Source of the DNA: Arthrobacter sp. B0490
Lineage (GTDB): Bacteria; Actinomycetota; Actinomycetes; Actinomycetales; Micrococcaceae
NCBI RefSeq assembly: GCF_002929355.1
Contig: NZ_PJIR01000004.1
Location: 62,001-126,000, forward strand
Length of the DNA stretch: 64,000 nt
Direction: 5' to 3'
Position 1 is the first letter of the stretch. Each line of letters begins with the position of its first letter. Shown here in pieces: positions 43,120 to 51,753 of the stretch. The position numbers were made by a program, and so were the translations under genes. Under the pieces are notes generated by a model that worked only from the letters and a program-made list of their open reading frames with translations, was not told the origin of the DNA and did no database searches.

Positions 43120-44117
43120 GCTGCTGATCCCTTCGGATTCGTGCGCGGATCGACCACGCGGTAGAGGACGTCCACCACGAGGTTCACGAGGATGTAGACC
43201 GCGGCGATGATGAACACCACGGCGAGGGTGATGGGCAGATCCCGGTTGATGATCGCGTCCACGAGGGACCGTCCGAGGCCCGGCCGGGCGAAGATGATCT
43301 CCGCGACCACGGCGGAGCTGACGAGGGAGCCGACCGCCCAGGCCGAGAGCGTGAGCCCCGGCAGGATCGCATGCCGCAGGGCATGCGTGATGCGGACGGA
43401 GGTGTCGCTGAGGCCGCGGGCGCGGGCGCTCAGGATGAAGGGCTGCGCGAGGGCGTCCTCGAAGGAGGAGCGCGTCACCTGCGCGATGAACCCGGCCAGG
43501 GGGATGGCGAGGGAGAGCGCGGGCAGGACGAGCGAGCGGAAGCCGTCGTTGCCGGCGACCGGGAACCAGCCGAGGGTGACGGCGAAGACCACGGCGAGCA
43601 TGATGCCGACCCAGAACTGCGGGAGGGAGGCGAAGAACACCTCGACGGCCCGTCCCGCGCCGTCGAGCGTGCGCCCGCGGCCCACCGTGAGGAGCGTGAA
43701 GGCCAGCGCGATCACCCAGGCGAAGACCAGGGCCAGCCCTGCGAGCTGCAGCGTGGGCAGGATCTGCGGCCCGATGATCTCCAGGACGGGGACCTTGAAG
43801 ATGTAGGACACCCCGAAGTCCCCGGTGAGGAGGTTGCCCAGGTAGGTGAGGTACTGGACGAGGACCGGCTGGTCGAGCCCGTACTCCGCCCGGACGGCCG
43901 CGACCGTCTCCGGCGAGGGGGAGGAGCCCGCTCCGCCGAGGATCGCGGTGACCGGATCGCCCGGCGTGAGGCGGAGGACGAAGAAGGTGAGGGTCACGGC
44001 GGCCCAGAGGACGAAGAGGCTGCCGGCCGCCCGCCGCGCGATGACCTTGCCGGCGCTGCCGGCCGTCGCCGTCGTGCGGGGTGCTGCGCTGAGTGAACCG
44101 AGTGACTGGGTGCTCAT
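43116..44117 (-). CDS. Peptide/nickel-type ABC transporter permease (DppB-like)
   Basis: The 333-residue permease has the DppB N-terminal pattern LTFFVLRLTPGDPVTAIL, the sequence YGLDQPVLVQYLTYLGNLLTGDFGVSY and an ATPase-contact loop ARGLSDTSVRITHALRHAILPG. It has about six transmembrane helices. ATGA overlaps link it both to the binding protein before it and to DppC after it, so subunits are translated in order. Confidence 0.93.
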   Translation of the reverse strand: MSTQSLGSLSAAPRTTATAGSAGKVIARRAAGSLFVLWAAVTLTFFVLRLTPGDPVTAILGGAGSSPSPETVAAVRAEYGLDQPVLVQYLTYLGNLLTGDFGVSYIFKVPVLEIIGPQILPTLQLAGLALVFAWVIALAFTLLTVGRGRTLDGAGRAVEVFFASLPQFWVGIMLAVVFAVTLGWFPVAGNDGFRSLVLPALSLAIPLAGFIAQVTRSSFEDALAQPFILSARARGLSDTSVRITHALRHAILPGLTLSAWAVGSLVSSAVVAEIIFARPGLGRSLVDAIINRDLPITLAVVFIIAAVYILVNLVVDVLYRVVDPRTNPKGSAA

Positions 44118-45751
44118 TCTGAATCCACCGCCGTGACGTCGTAGAGGTAGGGGAGGGACAGGCTCGGCTCGAGGGCGAGGTTCCCGTAGCGGTCGTTGCG
44201 GAGCGCCACCTGGCTGGCCTGGTTGTACAGCGGCAGCTGCAGGGCGTTGTCGCTCACGATCTGCTGCGCCTGGTAGTAGAGGTCCTCGCGCTCGGCGGGG
44301 TCGTCCGTGGCGAGGGCGTCGTTGAGGATGCCGTCCAGGCCCGGGTTGCGGAAGCCCGAGCCGTTCGGCACGAAGCCCGCGGACTCGGTGTACTCGGAGG
44401 AGAAGACGATCCGCAGGACATCGGCCGTGTTGGTGTTCCAGTAGTCGGCCCGGAGGTCGTACGCGAAGTTGTTCCCCAGTTCGCTGACGGTCGCCCCGTC
44501 GCCGTTCTCGATCAGCACCTCGAACCCGGCCTTCTTCGCGGTGGCCTGGATCTGGGTGACCAGGGCCTGGTGCGCCGTCGGCCAGGCCCCCGGCGTGTAG
44601 GGGAAGTGCACGGTCAGGCGCTCGCCGTCCTTCACCCGGTAGCCCTCGTCGTCGCGCTCCGCCCAGCCGGCCTCGTCGAGCAGGCGGGCCGCCTCGTCGG
44701 GGTCCGGGTCGTACACGTGCTCGAAGTCGGGGGAGTAGAAGCCCGTGGTGGAGCTCAGGGGCCCGCCGGCCCGGGTCACGGTGCCGAAGTAGACGCTGTC
44801 GATCCCGGCGTCCACGTACGCGCTGTGCAGGAAGGCCTTGCGGACGGCCAGATCGTCGAACGGGGCGCGTGTGGTGTTGAGGATGAGGTTGGTCGGGTTG
44901 CCCGGCCGGTCCTGCAGGATGAGTTCGACGTTCGGGTCCGCCTCGGCCTCACCGACATGGACGGACGGCATGAGGTCCAGGGCGTCCACCTGCCCGGCAC
45001 GGAGGAGCCCGTAGCGTGTCGAGTCCTCGGGGACGATGCGCCACTCGATTCTCTCGAGATGTGCGGGACCCTCGTGCCCCGCGTAGGGCGGGGCCGAGTT
45101 GTAGTCCTCGTTCCGCACGAGGCTGACCTTCGACTGCGGGACGTAGTCGACGATCCTGTACGGCCCGGTCCCCACGGGGGAGTTGCAGTTCTCGGCCTGC
45201 GGACGCTTGAGCGCCTCCGGGGATTCGATACCGAGGAACGGCTGGGCGAGGACCTCGAGGAACGCGGCGTAGGGACGGTTGAGGGTGACGACGGCGGTGG
45301 TGTCGTCCACGACCTCGGTTCCCACGTAGGGCTTGAGGTAGCCTCCGGCAGTGCCGGACTGCGTGTCCGGATCCACCATGTGGTCGAGGTTCGCCTTGAC
45401 CGCTTCGGCGGTGAGTTTCGTCCCGTCGGTGAACGAGACGTCGTCGCGCATCGTGAACGTGTAGGTCAGGCCGTCGTCGGAGACCGACCAGTCCGTCGCC
45501 AGCCACGGGTGGATCTTCCCCTCCCTGTCCTGCGACACCAGGGAGTCCAGGTAGTTCGCGGCGATGGACGCCTGAGGCATGTCGCCGTTGACGTGGGGGT
45601 CGAGGCAGGAGATGTCCTTGCCCGTCGCGAAGACGAACGTGTCGTCCTCGCCGGCGGCGGCCGGTCCGCCGCACCCCGAGAGGGTGAGGGCGAGTCCTGC
45701 TGCGGCGAGCAGGGCGAGTGTGCTGAGGGTGCGGGGGTGTGCTGTCGTCAC
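44114..45751 (-). CDS. ABC transporter substrate-binding lipoprotein, family 5
   Basis: The 545-residue extracellular binding protein has a hydrophobic signal (TLALLAAAGLALTLSGC) ending in the lipobox LSGC. The family 5 signature is seen in ISCLDPHVNGDMPQASIAAN and the strand YTFTMRDDVSFTDGTKLTA. GTG 45751 is chosen over ATG 45769 because AGGAG precedes it and the signal peptide then has normal length. It is the first gene of the operon headed by a SAM-I-like riboswitch, and probably captures a peptide-like or organosulfur compound. It ends overlapping DppB by ATGA. Confidence 0.92.
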   Translation of the reverse strand: MTTAHPRTLSTLALLAAAGLALTLSGCGGPAAAGEDDTFVFATGKDISCLDPHVNGDMPQASIAANYLDSLVSQDREGKIHPWLATDWSVSDDGLTYTFTMRDDVSFTDGTKLTAEAVKANLDHMVDPDTQSGTAGGYLKPYVGTEVVDDTTAVVTLNRPYAAFLEVLAQPFLGIESPEALKRPQAENCNSPVGTGPYRIVDYVPQSKVSLVRNEDYNSAPPYAGHEGPAHLERIEWRIVPEDSTRYGLLRAGQVDALDLMPSVHVGEAEADPNVELILQDRPGNPTNLILNTTRAPFDDLAVRKAFLHSAYVDAGIDSVYFGTVTRAGGPLSSTTGFYSPDFEHVYDPDPDEAARLLDEAGWAERDDEGYRVKDGERLTVHFPYTPGAWPTAHQALVTQIQATAKKAGFEVLIENGDGATVSELGNNFAYDLRADYWNTNTADVLRIVFSSEYTESAGFVPNGSGFRNPGLDGILNDALATDDPAEREDLYYQAQQIVSDNALQLPLYNQASQVALRNDRYGNLALEPSLSLPYLYDVTAVDSE

Positions 45752-45859
45752 GCGGGGCTCCTGAATCATCGCCCGATGGAGGGCGAACAGGACAGCCGGC
45801 AGTCACCACCGGACGTGCGCGTGCACGGCGGGGTAGACCAACGAAAGCGTGAAGCAACT

Positions 45860-45952
45860 CCATCGGTCCTGGCAGTAGCACCGTTCCCCGTAGCTACACG
45901 GGGAGGGTTGCTGCGGCGTCGTCGATCCAGGTCTCTCGGCCGCTCGGGATGG
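45860..45952 (-). ncRNA. SAM-I (S-box) type riboswitch
   Basis: Read on the minus strand, the aptamer closes with CCATC (45952-45948) pairing to GATGG (45864-45860). Between them are GACGACGCCGCAGCAACC, matching the S-box segment before the third helix, then a CCCCGT/ACGGGG hairpin and the conserved GGTGCTACTGCCAGGACC. This order fits SAM-I, not SAM-IV. It lies about 110 bases upstream of the binding-protein start, so high SAM should shut off the importer/flavoprotein operon. Assigned by motif reading. Confidence 0.78.
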
Positions 45953-46065
45953 TTATGGACCCAGTCAAGCGCACCGGTCGTGCGTGGCGCCAGTGGCGCT
46001 CGTCATACGGGGTCATGCGGCGAGGTGCTGCACCTCCTGTCGCCGTGCCGGCCCGGCCGAACCGA
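45953..46065 (-). other. Promoter region of the riboswitch operon and end of the glucarate operon
   Basis: No gene is seen between the glucarate dehydratase stop and the riboswitch. A small hairpin GAGGTG-ctg-CACCTC (46022-46036) may help end the glucarate transcript. The promoter for the SAM-I leader should lie in this stretch, but no -35/-10 pair with good spacing stands out. Confidence 0.4.
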
Positions 46066-47397
46066 TCACCGCTGCATCGCCGGCAGCTTCGGATCGAAGG
46101 TCCATCCGGGAAGGAGGAACTGCATGCCCACCGAATCGTCGCGGGCGTCGAGAGCGTGCTGCAGGTACAGATCGTGGGCGGTCCGCAGTGCGTCGCGATC
46201 GAGTTCGATCCCGAGGCCCGGTGCCTTCGGGACGTCGATGTAGCCGCCCCGGATCCGAAGCGGTTGCTTCGTCAGAGGCTGGCCGTCCTGCCAGATCCAG
46301 TGGGTGTCCAGCGCAGTGACCCGCCCAGGTGCCGCGGCGCCTACATGGGTGAACATGGCCAGCGAGATATCGAAGTGGTTGTTGGAGTGGGAGCCCCACG
46401 TTAGTCCGAAATCGTCGCACAGTTGTGCGACGCGGACCGACCCCTGCATCGTCCAGAAGTGCGGATCGGCCAGGGGTATGTCCACGGCGTTCGATCGGAT
46501 GGCGTGCGCCATCTGCCGCCAGTCCGTCGCCACCATGTTCGTCGCGGTCTGCAGTCCTGTGGCCCGCTTGAACTCCGCCATGACTTCCCGGCCCGAGAAG
46601 CCGTTCTCCGCGCCACACGGGTCCTCGGCATAGGCGAGTACGTCGCTCAGCCCCGAGCACAGCTGGACCGCTTCGGCGAGTGACCACGCACCGTTCGGGT
46701 CGAGGGTGATGCGAGCGTCGGGGAAACGGGCGGAGAGCGCCCTGACGGCATCGATCTCCTCCTCGCCGGAGAGGACACCACCCTTGAGCTTGAAGTCCTG
46801 GAACCCGTACCGCTCCTGGGCCGCCTCCGCCAATGCGACGACGGCGTCGGCCGTCATCGCCTCGTTCCGCCGGAGTCGCCCCCATCGGTCGGACGGGTCA
46901 TCGCCCTGGAGGTAGGGCAGGTCGGTCGCCCCGCGATCGCCGATGAAGAAGAGGTAACCCAGCATCTGCACCCGGTCGCGCTGCTGACCGTCACCCAGGA
47001 GTTCCGCCACGGGGACGCCCAGATGCTGCCCCAGCAGATCGAGCAGACAGGACTCGAGGGCGGTCACCGCATGGATGGTGGTGCGCAGATCGAACGTCTG
47101 AGGGCCTCGCCCGCCGGCGTCACGATCCGCGAAGGTCCGGGACACCGTCCGGAGCAGGGTCCGGTACATCGCGACGGGCTGGCCGGTGAGCAGCGCGGCG
47201 GCGTCCTCGATGGTGGCTCGGATGGCCTCTCCGCCGGGTACCTCGCCGAGTCCTGTGTGCCCGTTGCTGTCCGTCATGATGGCGATGTTGCGCGTGAAGA
47301 AGGGGCCGTGCGCGCCGCTGAGGTTCAGCAGCATGCTGTCGTGACCGGCTACCGGCACGACCTCGACGGACGTGATGACGGGTCCCTGGTCGAGCAT
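46066..47397 (-). CDS. gudD: Glucarate dehydratase
   Basis: The 443-residue enolase-superfamily enzyme dehydrates D-glucarate to 5-dehydro-4-deoxy-D-glucarate. The catalytic set is present: the KxK pair in [14 protein letters not shown], metal ligands Asp in [12 protein letters not shown] and Glu in YAEDPCG, Asn in ATNMVATDW, and the catalytic histidine in GSHSNNHFD. The segment [15 protein letters not shown] is characteristic of canonical GudD. It starts two bases after the stop of the aldehyde dehydrogenase, and with that gene and KdgD makes a full glucarate-to-2-oxoglutarate operon. A divergent paralogue is at 59169-60470. Confidence 0.93.
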   Translation of the reverse strand: MLDQGPVITSVEVVPVAGHDSMLLNLSGAHGPFFTRNIAIMTDSNGHTGLGEVPGGEAIRATIEDAAALLTGQPVAMYRTLLRTVSRTFADRDAGGRGPQTFDLRTTIHAVTALESCLLDLLGQHLGVPVAELLGDGQQRDRVQMLGYLFFIGDRGATDLPYLQGDDPSDRWGRLRRNEAMTADAVVALAEAAQERYGFQDFKLKGGVLSGEEEIDAVRALSARFPDARITLDPNGAWSLAEAVQLCSGLSDVLAYAEDPCGAENGFSGREVMAEFKRATGLQTATNMVATDWRQMAHAIRSNAVDIPLADPHFWTMQGSVRVAQLCDDFGLTWGSHSNNHFDISLAMFTHVGAAAPGRVTALDTHWIWQDGQPLTKQPLRIRGGYIDVPKAPGLGIELDRDALRTAHDLYLQHALDARDDSVGMQFLLPGWTFDPKLPAMQR

Positions 47398-47399
47398 GA

Positions 47400-49001
47400 T
47401 CAGCCCTGCGCCTGGACCATGCCGTCGATCCTGCGGTTGAGCGACCACGGGTTCGATTCCTGCAGCGGGGCGGGCAGGAGGGCGTCGGGTACGTTCTGGT
47501 AGCTCACCGGACGCTGGAACCGGGCGATGGCGAGGCTCCCCACCGACGTGGTACGCGAGTCCGAGGTGGCGGGGAAGGGGCCACCATGCACCATGGCATG
47601 CCCTACCTCCACCCCGGTGGGCCAGCTGTTGAAGAGGATACGTCCGACCTTGCGCTCGAGGATGGGAAGGACGTCGACTGCGGTGGCGTGGTCGGTATCC
47701 GTCGCATGGACTGTCGCCGTCAGCTGGCCCTGCAGTGCTTCCAGGCCTGACCGGAGCTCCTGCTCGCCCGAGTAGCGGATGATGACGCCGGCCGATCCGA
47801 ACACTTCTTCCTGGAGGGCCGGTCTGGTGAGGAAGGTGCGGGCGGAGCTGGTGAACAGCGCGGGTGCCGGCGCGTTCTCCGTCCCGCCCGGCCTGCCTTC
47901 GGCGACCAGATCGACGCCATCCGTGGTGCGCAGTTCGTCGATGCCGGACCGGCACGACGCGGCAATGCCCGCGGTGAGCATGGTGGCGCCACGTGCGCTG
48001 CCGAGGAGGGCGGCAGTCGCCGCGACGAAGGCGTCGCCATCGGACCCGCTGGGGACGAAGATCAGTCCGGGGTTGGTGCAGAACTGGCCGGCACCCAGGG
48101 TGAGGGAGGCGACGAAGTCCGCGGCGAGCTGCCGGGGGTCGGAGAGGAGTGCTCCGGGCAGGACGGCGACGGGGTTGATGGAGGACATCTCCGCGTACAC
48201 GGGAATCGGTTCGGGCCGTCCTGCGGCGGTCTTCATCAAGGCGACGCCTGCCCCGCGCGACCCTGTGAAGCCGATGGCCTTGATGCGGGGGTCGGCAGCC
48301 AGGGCCTGGCCCACCGAGGCTCCGGCACCGAAGACAAGGGAGAAGACACCGGCGGGCAGACCGCTCTCGGCGACCGCCTGGCTGATGGCATGGCCTACGA
48401 GTTCGGCGGTCCCGGGGTGGGCGTTGTGCGCCTTGACGACGACGGGACACCCTGCCGCGAGCGCCGAGGCGGTATCGCCGCCTCCGGTGGAGAAGGCCAG
48501 GGGGAAGTTGCTCGCGCCGAAGACGGCCACGGGCCCGAGGGCGATGTGCCGCTGACGGATATCGAGTCGTGGCAGTGGCGAACGTTCCGGCTGGGCGGGA
48601 TCGAGCCGGGCCTGCAGGTGGTCCCCGTTGCGCACGACCCCCGCGAAGAGCCGCAGCTGGCCGACCGTGCGGCCGCGCTCTCCGGAGAGCCGGGCAGCAG
48701 GAAGGCCGGTCTCGAGGGCAGCGCGTTCGGTCAGCTCGTCCCCGAGCGCGTCGATGTTATCGGCGATGCGTTCCAGGAAAGCGGCCCGGGCCTCGGGAGT
48801 GGTCGCCCGATACACGTCGAAGGCTTCCGCTGCCGCCGTCGTCGCCGCCGTCAGCTGGGCTTCGGTCACCATGCCGAAGGCCGGCTCGATGTCCCGTCCT
48901 GTGGCGGGATCGACGGCGTGGATACTCCCTGCGGATCCAGTCACGGCTTCTCCCGCGATGATGGATCGGCCTGTGACGGCGGGACGTGTTGTGGTGTCCA
49001 T
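47400..49001 (-). CDS. 2-oxoglutarate-semialdehyde (2,5-dioxovalerate) dehydrogenase
   Basis: The 533-residue aldehyde dehydrogenase has [18 protein letters not shown], the general-base glutamate in [13 protein letters not shown] and the nucleophile in [13 protein letters not shown]. It oxidises 2-oxoglutarate semialdehyde, the product of KdgD, to 2-oxoglutarate using NAD(P). Its position between glucarate dehydratase and KdgD supports that reaction. It is a paralogue of the enzyme at 21331-22881, sharing the SNFP and SSINP patterns, so the two pathways end in the same step. ATG 49001 lies 10 bases after the KdgD stop. Confidence 0.92.
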   Translation of the reverse strand: MDTTTRPAVTGRSIIAGEAVTGSAGSIHAVDPATGRDIEPAFGMVTEAQLTAATTAAAEAFDVYRATTPEARAAFLERIADNIDALGDELTERAALETGLPAARLSGERGRTVGQLRLFAGVVRNGDHLQARLDPAQPERSPLPRLDIRQRHIALGPVAVFGASNFPLAFSTGGGDTASALAAGCPVVVKAHNAHPGTAELVGHAISQAVAESGLPAGVFSLVFGAGASVGQALAADPRIKAIGFTGSRGAGVALMKTAAGRPEPIPVYAEMSSINPVAVLPGALLSDPRQLAADFVASLTLGAGQFCTNPGLIFVPSGSDGDAFVAATAALLGSARGATMLTAGIAASCRSGIDELRTTDGVDLVAEGRPGGTENAPAPALFTSSARTFLTRPALQEEVFGSAGVIIRYSGEQELRSGLEALQGQLTATVHATDTDHATAVDVLPILERKVGRILFNSWPTGVEVGHAMVHGGPFPATSDSRTTSVGSLAIARFQRPVSYQNVPDALLPAPLQESNPWSLNRRIDGMVQAQG

Positions 49002-49011
49002 GGTCGTGGTC

Positions 49012-49926
49012 CTAACTGATGCGCTTGATCAGGGTGGCGAGGTCGGCGCGGTCCGCCTCGGTGAGGTTCTGCAGGGGCGGCCGGACCGGCCCGCCATCGC
49101 GTCCCACGCAGTCGAGTCCGGCCTTGATGATCGACACGCCGTACCCCTTCACGCGGTCCCGGATATCGAGATAGGGGATGACGAAGTCGTTCAGCTTCTC
49201 GTAGACCGCGGTGCGATCCTGCGCGATGACGGCTTTGTAGAAGCCCAGCGCGAATTCGGGGACGAAGTTGAACATGGCCGAGGAGTAGGTGCTCACGCCG
49301 AGCTGGAGCAGGGGAAGCGCGAAGGTCTCGGCGGTGGGCAGGCCGCCGATGTAGATGAGGCGGTCCCCGACGCGGGCGTAGATGCGGGACATCTGCTCGA
49401 TGTTGCCGATCCCGTCCTTGAAGCCGATGAGGTTCGCGTTGCGGCCCGCGAGGATGTCGACGGACAGATCGGTGAGCACGGCGTTGGCCCGGCTGTAGAC
49501 GATGACTCCGAGGGAGGTCGAGGCGCACACCGCACTGACGTGCTCGATCAGTCCGGCCTGGTCGGCTTCGGTCAGGTACGGCGGCATGAGCAGGATGCCG
49601 TCTGCTCCTGCCGCCTCCGCGGCCCGGGCGTGCTCGATCGCGGAGAACGTGCCGCCCGTGGCGGGAGCGATGACGGGGACCCTGCCTGCGATCTCGTCGA
49701 CTGCGACCCGCACGATGGAGTCGAGCTCACGGGTGGTGAGGGAGAATCCTTCGCCGGTGCCGCCGCCGGCGAAAAGGCCGGCCACGTCGAAGCTCGACTG
49801 CCACGCCAGGTGCTCGCGGTAGCGCTTCTCGTCGAACTCGAGGGTGGGCGTGAAATGGGTGACCGGGAAGGAAAGCAGGCCGGACTTCACGGTGGTTGCC
49901 AGTTCGGTCGGATTCAGTGGAGCCAC
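49012..49926 (-). CDS. kdgD: 5-dehydro-4-deoxyglucarate dehydratase
   Basis: The 304-residue dihydrodipicolinate-synthase-fold enzyme converts 5-dehydro-4-deoxy-glucarate to 2-oxoglutarate semialdehyde with loss of water and CO2. The Schiff-base lysine is in [10 protein letters not shown], the proton-relay tyrosine in VIVYSRAN, and the N-terminal [20 protein letters not shown] is typical of KdgD. GTG 49926 follows AAAGGAAAT and gives the family length; an open frame reaches 50037. It is the first gene of the three-gene glucarate operon. Confidence 0.93.
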   Translation of the reverse strand: MAPLNPTELATTVKSGLLSFPVTHFTPTLEFDEKRYREHLAWQSSFDVAGLFAGGGTGEGFSLTTRELDSIVRVAVDEIAGRVPVIAPATGGTFSAIEHARAAEAAGADGILLMPPYLTEADQAGLIEHVSAVCASTSLGVIVYSRANAVLTDLSVDILAGRNANLIGFKDGIGNIEQMSRIYARVGDRLIYIGGLPTAETFALPLLQLGVSTYSSAMFNFVPEFALGFYKAVIAQDRTAVYEKLNDFVIPYLDIRDRVKGYGVSIIKAGLDCVGRDGGPVRPPLQNLTEADRADLATLIKRIS

Positions 49927-50094
49927 GAGGATTTCCTTTGGACGGCGGCGCTGCAGTGCGCCGGGGGGCTGGTGTGGTGGTGGAGTGGTGTCAGCGTAGG
50001 GACTGCTGGACGAGGGTGTCCAAGACCGGCCTTGCATCCGACGATTCCCTACCGGTATCGATCAGCGCTTGGGTTTCGAGGATCAGCATCGCCG

Positions 50095-50487
50095 TCAGTC
50101 GTCACGGAGACGCGGCTTGACGGAATACACGGCACAGCCGGCTTCGAGGATCACGCGCTGGGCGGTACTTCCCAGGAAGAGCTTCCCGACACGGGAGCGC
50201 CGCCGTACTCCGATGACGACCAGTTCGACGTCGTCCTCGTAGGACAGGTCGATCAGGGCGTCCGCAGGGTCCTCGTCCGCTCGGAGTGTGCGCAACCGCG
50301 CGGCGGCCCCGGCTGCAGTGGCTTGCGCCACGAGCTGCTGGAGTTCCGCTTCCGCCGCTGGTGTGTGCTGGTCGGCCGTGGGCCCGACGATGAGCAGCTC
50401 GCCGCCGCGCAAGGTCGCTTCGCGGATGGCGGCATGGGCTGCCACCCGGCCTTCGTCCGTGGGGGCGTATCCGATGAGAATGCGCAT
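50095..50487 (-). CDS. Universal stress protein, single UspA domain
   Basis: The 130-residue protein begins MRILIGYAPTDEGRVAAHAA and ends with the nucleotide-loop pattern IGVRRRSRVGKLFLGSTAQRVI, fitting the G-2x-G-9x-G(S/T) motif of ATP-binding Usp proteins. It probably dimerises in the cytoplasm. It lies between the KdgD gene and a 2-hydroxyacid dehydrogenase, all leftward, and may share a transcript with either. Its role in aldarate metabolism, if any, is unclear. Confidence 0.87.
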   Translation of the reverse strand: MRILIGYAPTDEGRVAAHAAIREATLRGGELLIVGPTADQHTPAAEAELQQLVAQATAAGAAARLRTLRADEDPADALIDLSYEDDVELVVIGVRRRSRVGKLFLGSTAQRVILEAGCAVYSVKPRLRDD

Positions 50488-50516
50488 GGGAGGTGCTCCT
50501 GGAGTGGCGGGAAGGG

Positions 50517-51464
50517 TCAGATCACGGGCGTCAGCAGGGAGCCGACCGCAAGGAACTGCCGCAGGTTCTTCAGGGTCAGCTCGGCCATGGCCGCACGGGT
50601 CTCATGGGTTCCGCTGCCCAGATGCGGAAGCAGGACGACGGACTCGAGATCCAGCAGTTCCCTGGGTACGGTCGGTTCGTCCTCGAACACGTCGAGTCCC
50701 GCGCCGGCCAGATCGCCGGCAGTGAGGGCCCTGACGAGTGCAGCCTCGTCGACGACACTTCCGCGCGAGACATTGATCAGATATCCCTGGGGCCCCAGGG
50801 CATCGAGTTCGGACTGCCCGACCAGATGGTGGGTGGAAGCGCCGCCTGCCGCGGCGACGATCAACACGTCGGAGACGTGCGCGAGCTCCCGCAGGGATGG
50901 CAGGTACTCGTACGGGCTGCCGGTGACCTCCGAGCGGTTGTGGTACCTGATGGTGCAGTCGAAGCCCTCGAGGCGCCGGGCGATCACGGAACCGATGCGC
51001 CCGAGACCCACGATGCCGACCTGCCGGTGGCTCGCCTGGGTCGTGAGGGGGAAATTCCCTGTCGTCGTCCAGTCCCCACGGCGGACGAAACGATCGGCGG
51101 CGGTGATCCGGCGCAGTACGTCGAGATACAGCGCGAGCGCGGTATCAGCCACGCAGTCGTTGAGCACATCGGGTGTGTTGCTGACGGCGATGCCGCGTTC
51201 GGCCGCCTGGGTGATGTCCGTGGTGTCATACCCCACCCCGAAATTGATGACCGCGCGGAGGTTCGGCAGTGCACTCATCAACTCCGGTCCCACCCCTGTC
51301 CGGCCGGAGGTGACGGCGACGGTCACGGACTCTGCGTGTTCCGCCAGGAACGCGCTCCGGTTCGGGCCGTCCGGCAATTCCACGGCGTCATGGTCGCGGG
51401 TGATCGCGGTCTGCACCATCGGCATGAGCGGGCCCACTTGCAACACTGCATTCTCGGCTGTCAT
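50517..51464 (-). CDS. D-isomer-specific 2-hydroxyacid dehydrogenase
   Basis: The 315-residue NAD(P)-dependent enzyme has GIVGLGRIGSVIARRL (Rossmann motif), the catalytic Arg in INVSRGSVVDEAA, Glu in LDVFEDEPTVP and His in VLLPHLGSG, so the full triad is present. It interconverts 2-hydroxy and 2-oxo acids, such as glyoxylate, hydroxypyruvate or a keto sugar acid. The chosen start, 51464, lacks a clear ribosome-binding site, and a leaderless or alternative start is possible. A GTATCGAT-containing dyad lies upstream. Linked with aldarate catabolism by neighbourhood only. Confidence 0.87.
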   Translation of the reverse strand: MTAENAVLQVGPLMPMVQTAITRDHDAVELPDGPNRSAFLAEHAESVTVAVTSGRTGVGPELMSALPNLRAVINFGVGYDTTDITQAAERGIAVSNTPDVLNDCVADTALALYLDVLRRITAADRFVRRGDWTTTGNFPLTTQASHRQVGIVGLGRIGSVIARRLEGFDCTIRYHNRSEVTGSPYEYLPSLRELAHVSDVLIVAAAGGASTHHLVGQSELDALGPQGYLINVSRGSVVDEAALVRALTAGDLAGAGLDVFEDEPTVPRELLDLESVVLLPHLGSGTHETRAAMAELTLKNLRQFLAVGSLLTPVI

Positions 51465-51482
51465 GGAACGAGCGTAGATTTC

Positions 51483-51524
51483 GTATCGATGCGCTAACAA
51501 CACGAAAGTAGTATCAATCGATAC
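51483..51524. promoter_or_regulatory. Paired GTATCGAT elements in divergent promoter region
   Basis: GTATCGAT occurs at 51483-51490. The dyad GTATCAATCGATAC (51511-51524, outer arms GTATC/GATAC) contains the same element on the other strand. They lie between the divergent hydroxyacid dehydrogenase and the binding-protein gene. GTATCGAT also overlaps the LysR start codon at 60575. Operator function is a guess from symmetry and recurrence. Confidence 0.35.
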
Positions 51525-51753
51525 CCGGTGCGCATGGATTGCTCTGGCGCTGCACGAATCCCCGGAATGACGCCGAAAAGTGGTGCCGGTCACAGCCCGG
51601 GGCGCCTCCAGAGGGGGTAATCCGGGGGTTTCGGCTGTCTTGACGGCCCCACGCCCCGTCGACATGCTTCTAGGACCAGCTCGACCCCCGCCCATCTGGA
51701 CGATCCCCAGCGCAGGCGTTCTCCCCCGGCCTGCTTCACCCCCGAGGAAACCA

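Noticed and set aside
45752..45769. ATG 45769 as start of the family 5 binding protein
   Set aside because: No ribosome-binding site precedes it, whereas GTG 45751 has AGGAG and gives a normal lipoprotein signal.
45968..45973. AGTCAA (TTGACT... on the minus strand) as the -35 box of the SAM-I operon
   Set aside because: No -10-like hexamer lies 16-18 bp downstream, and the spacing would place the start inside the aptamer.
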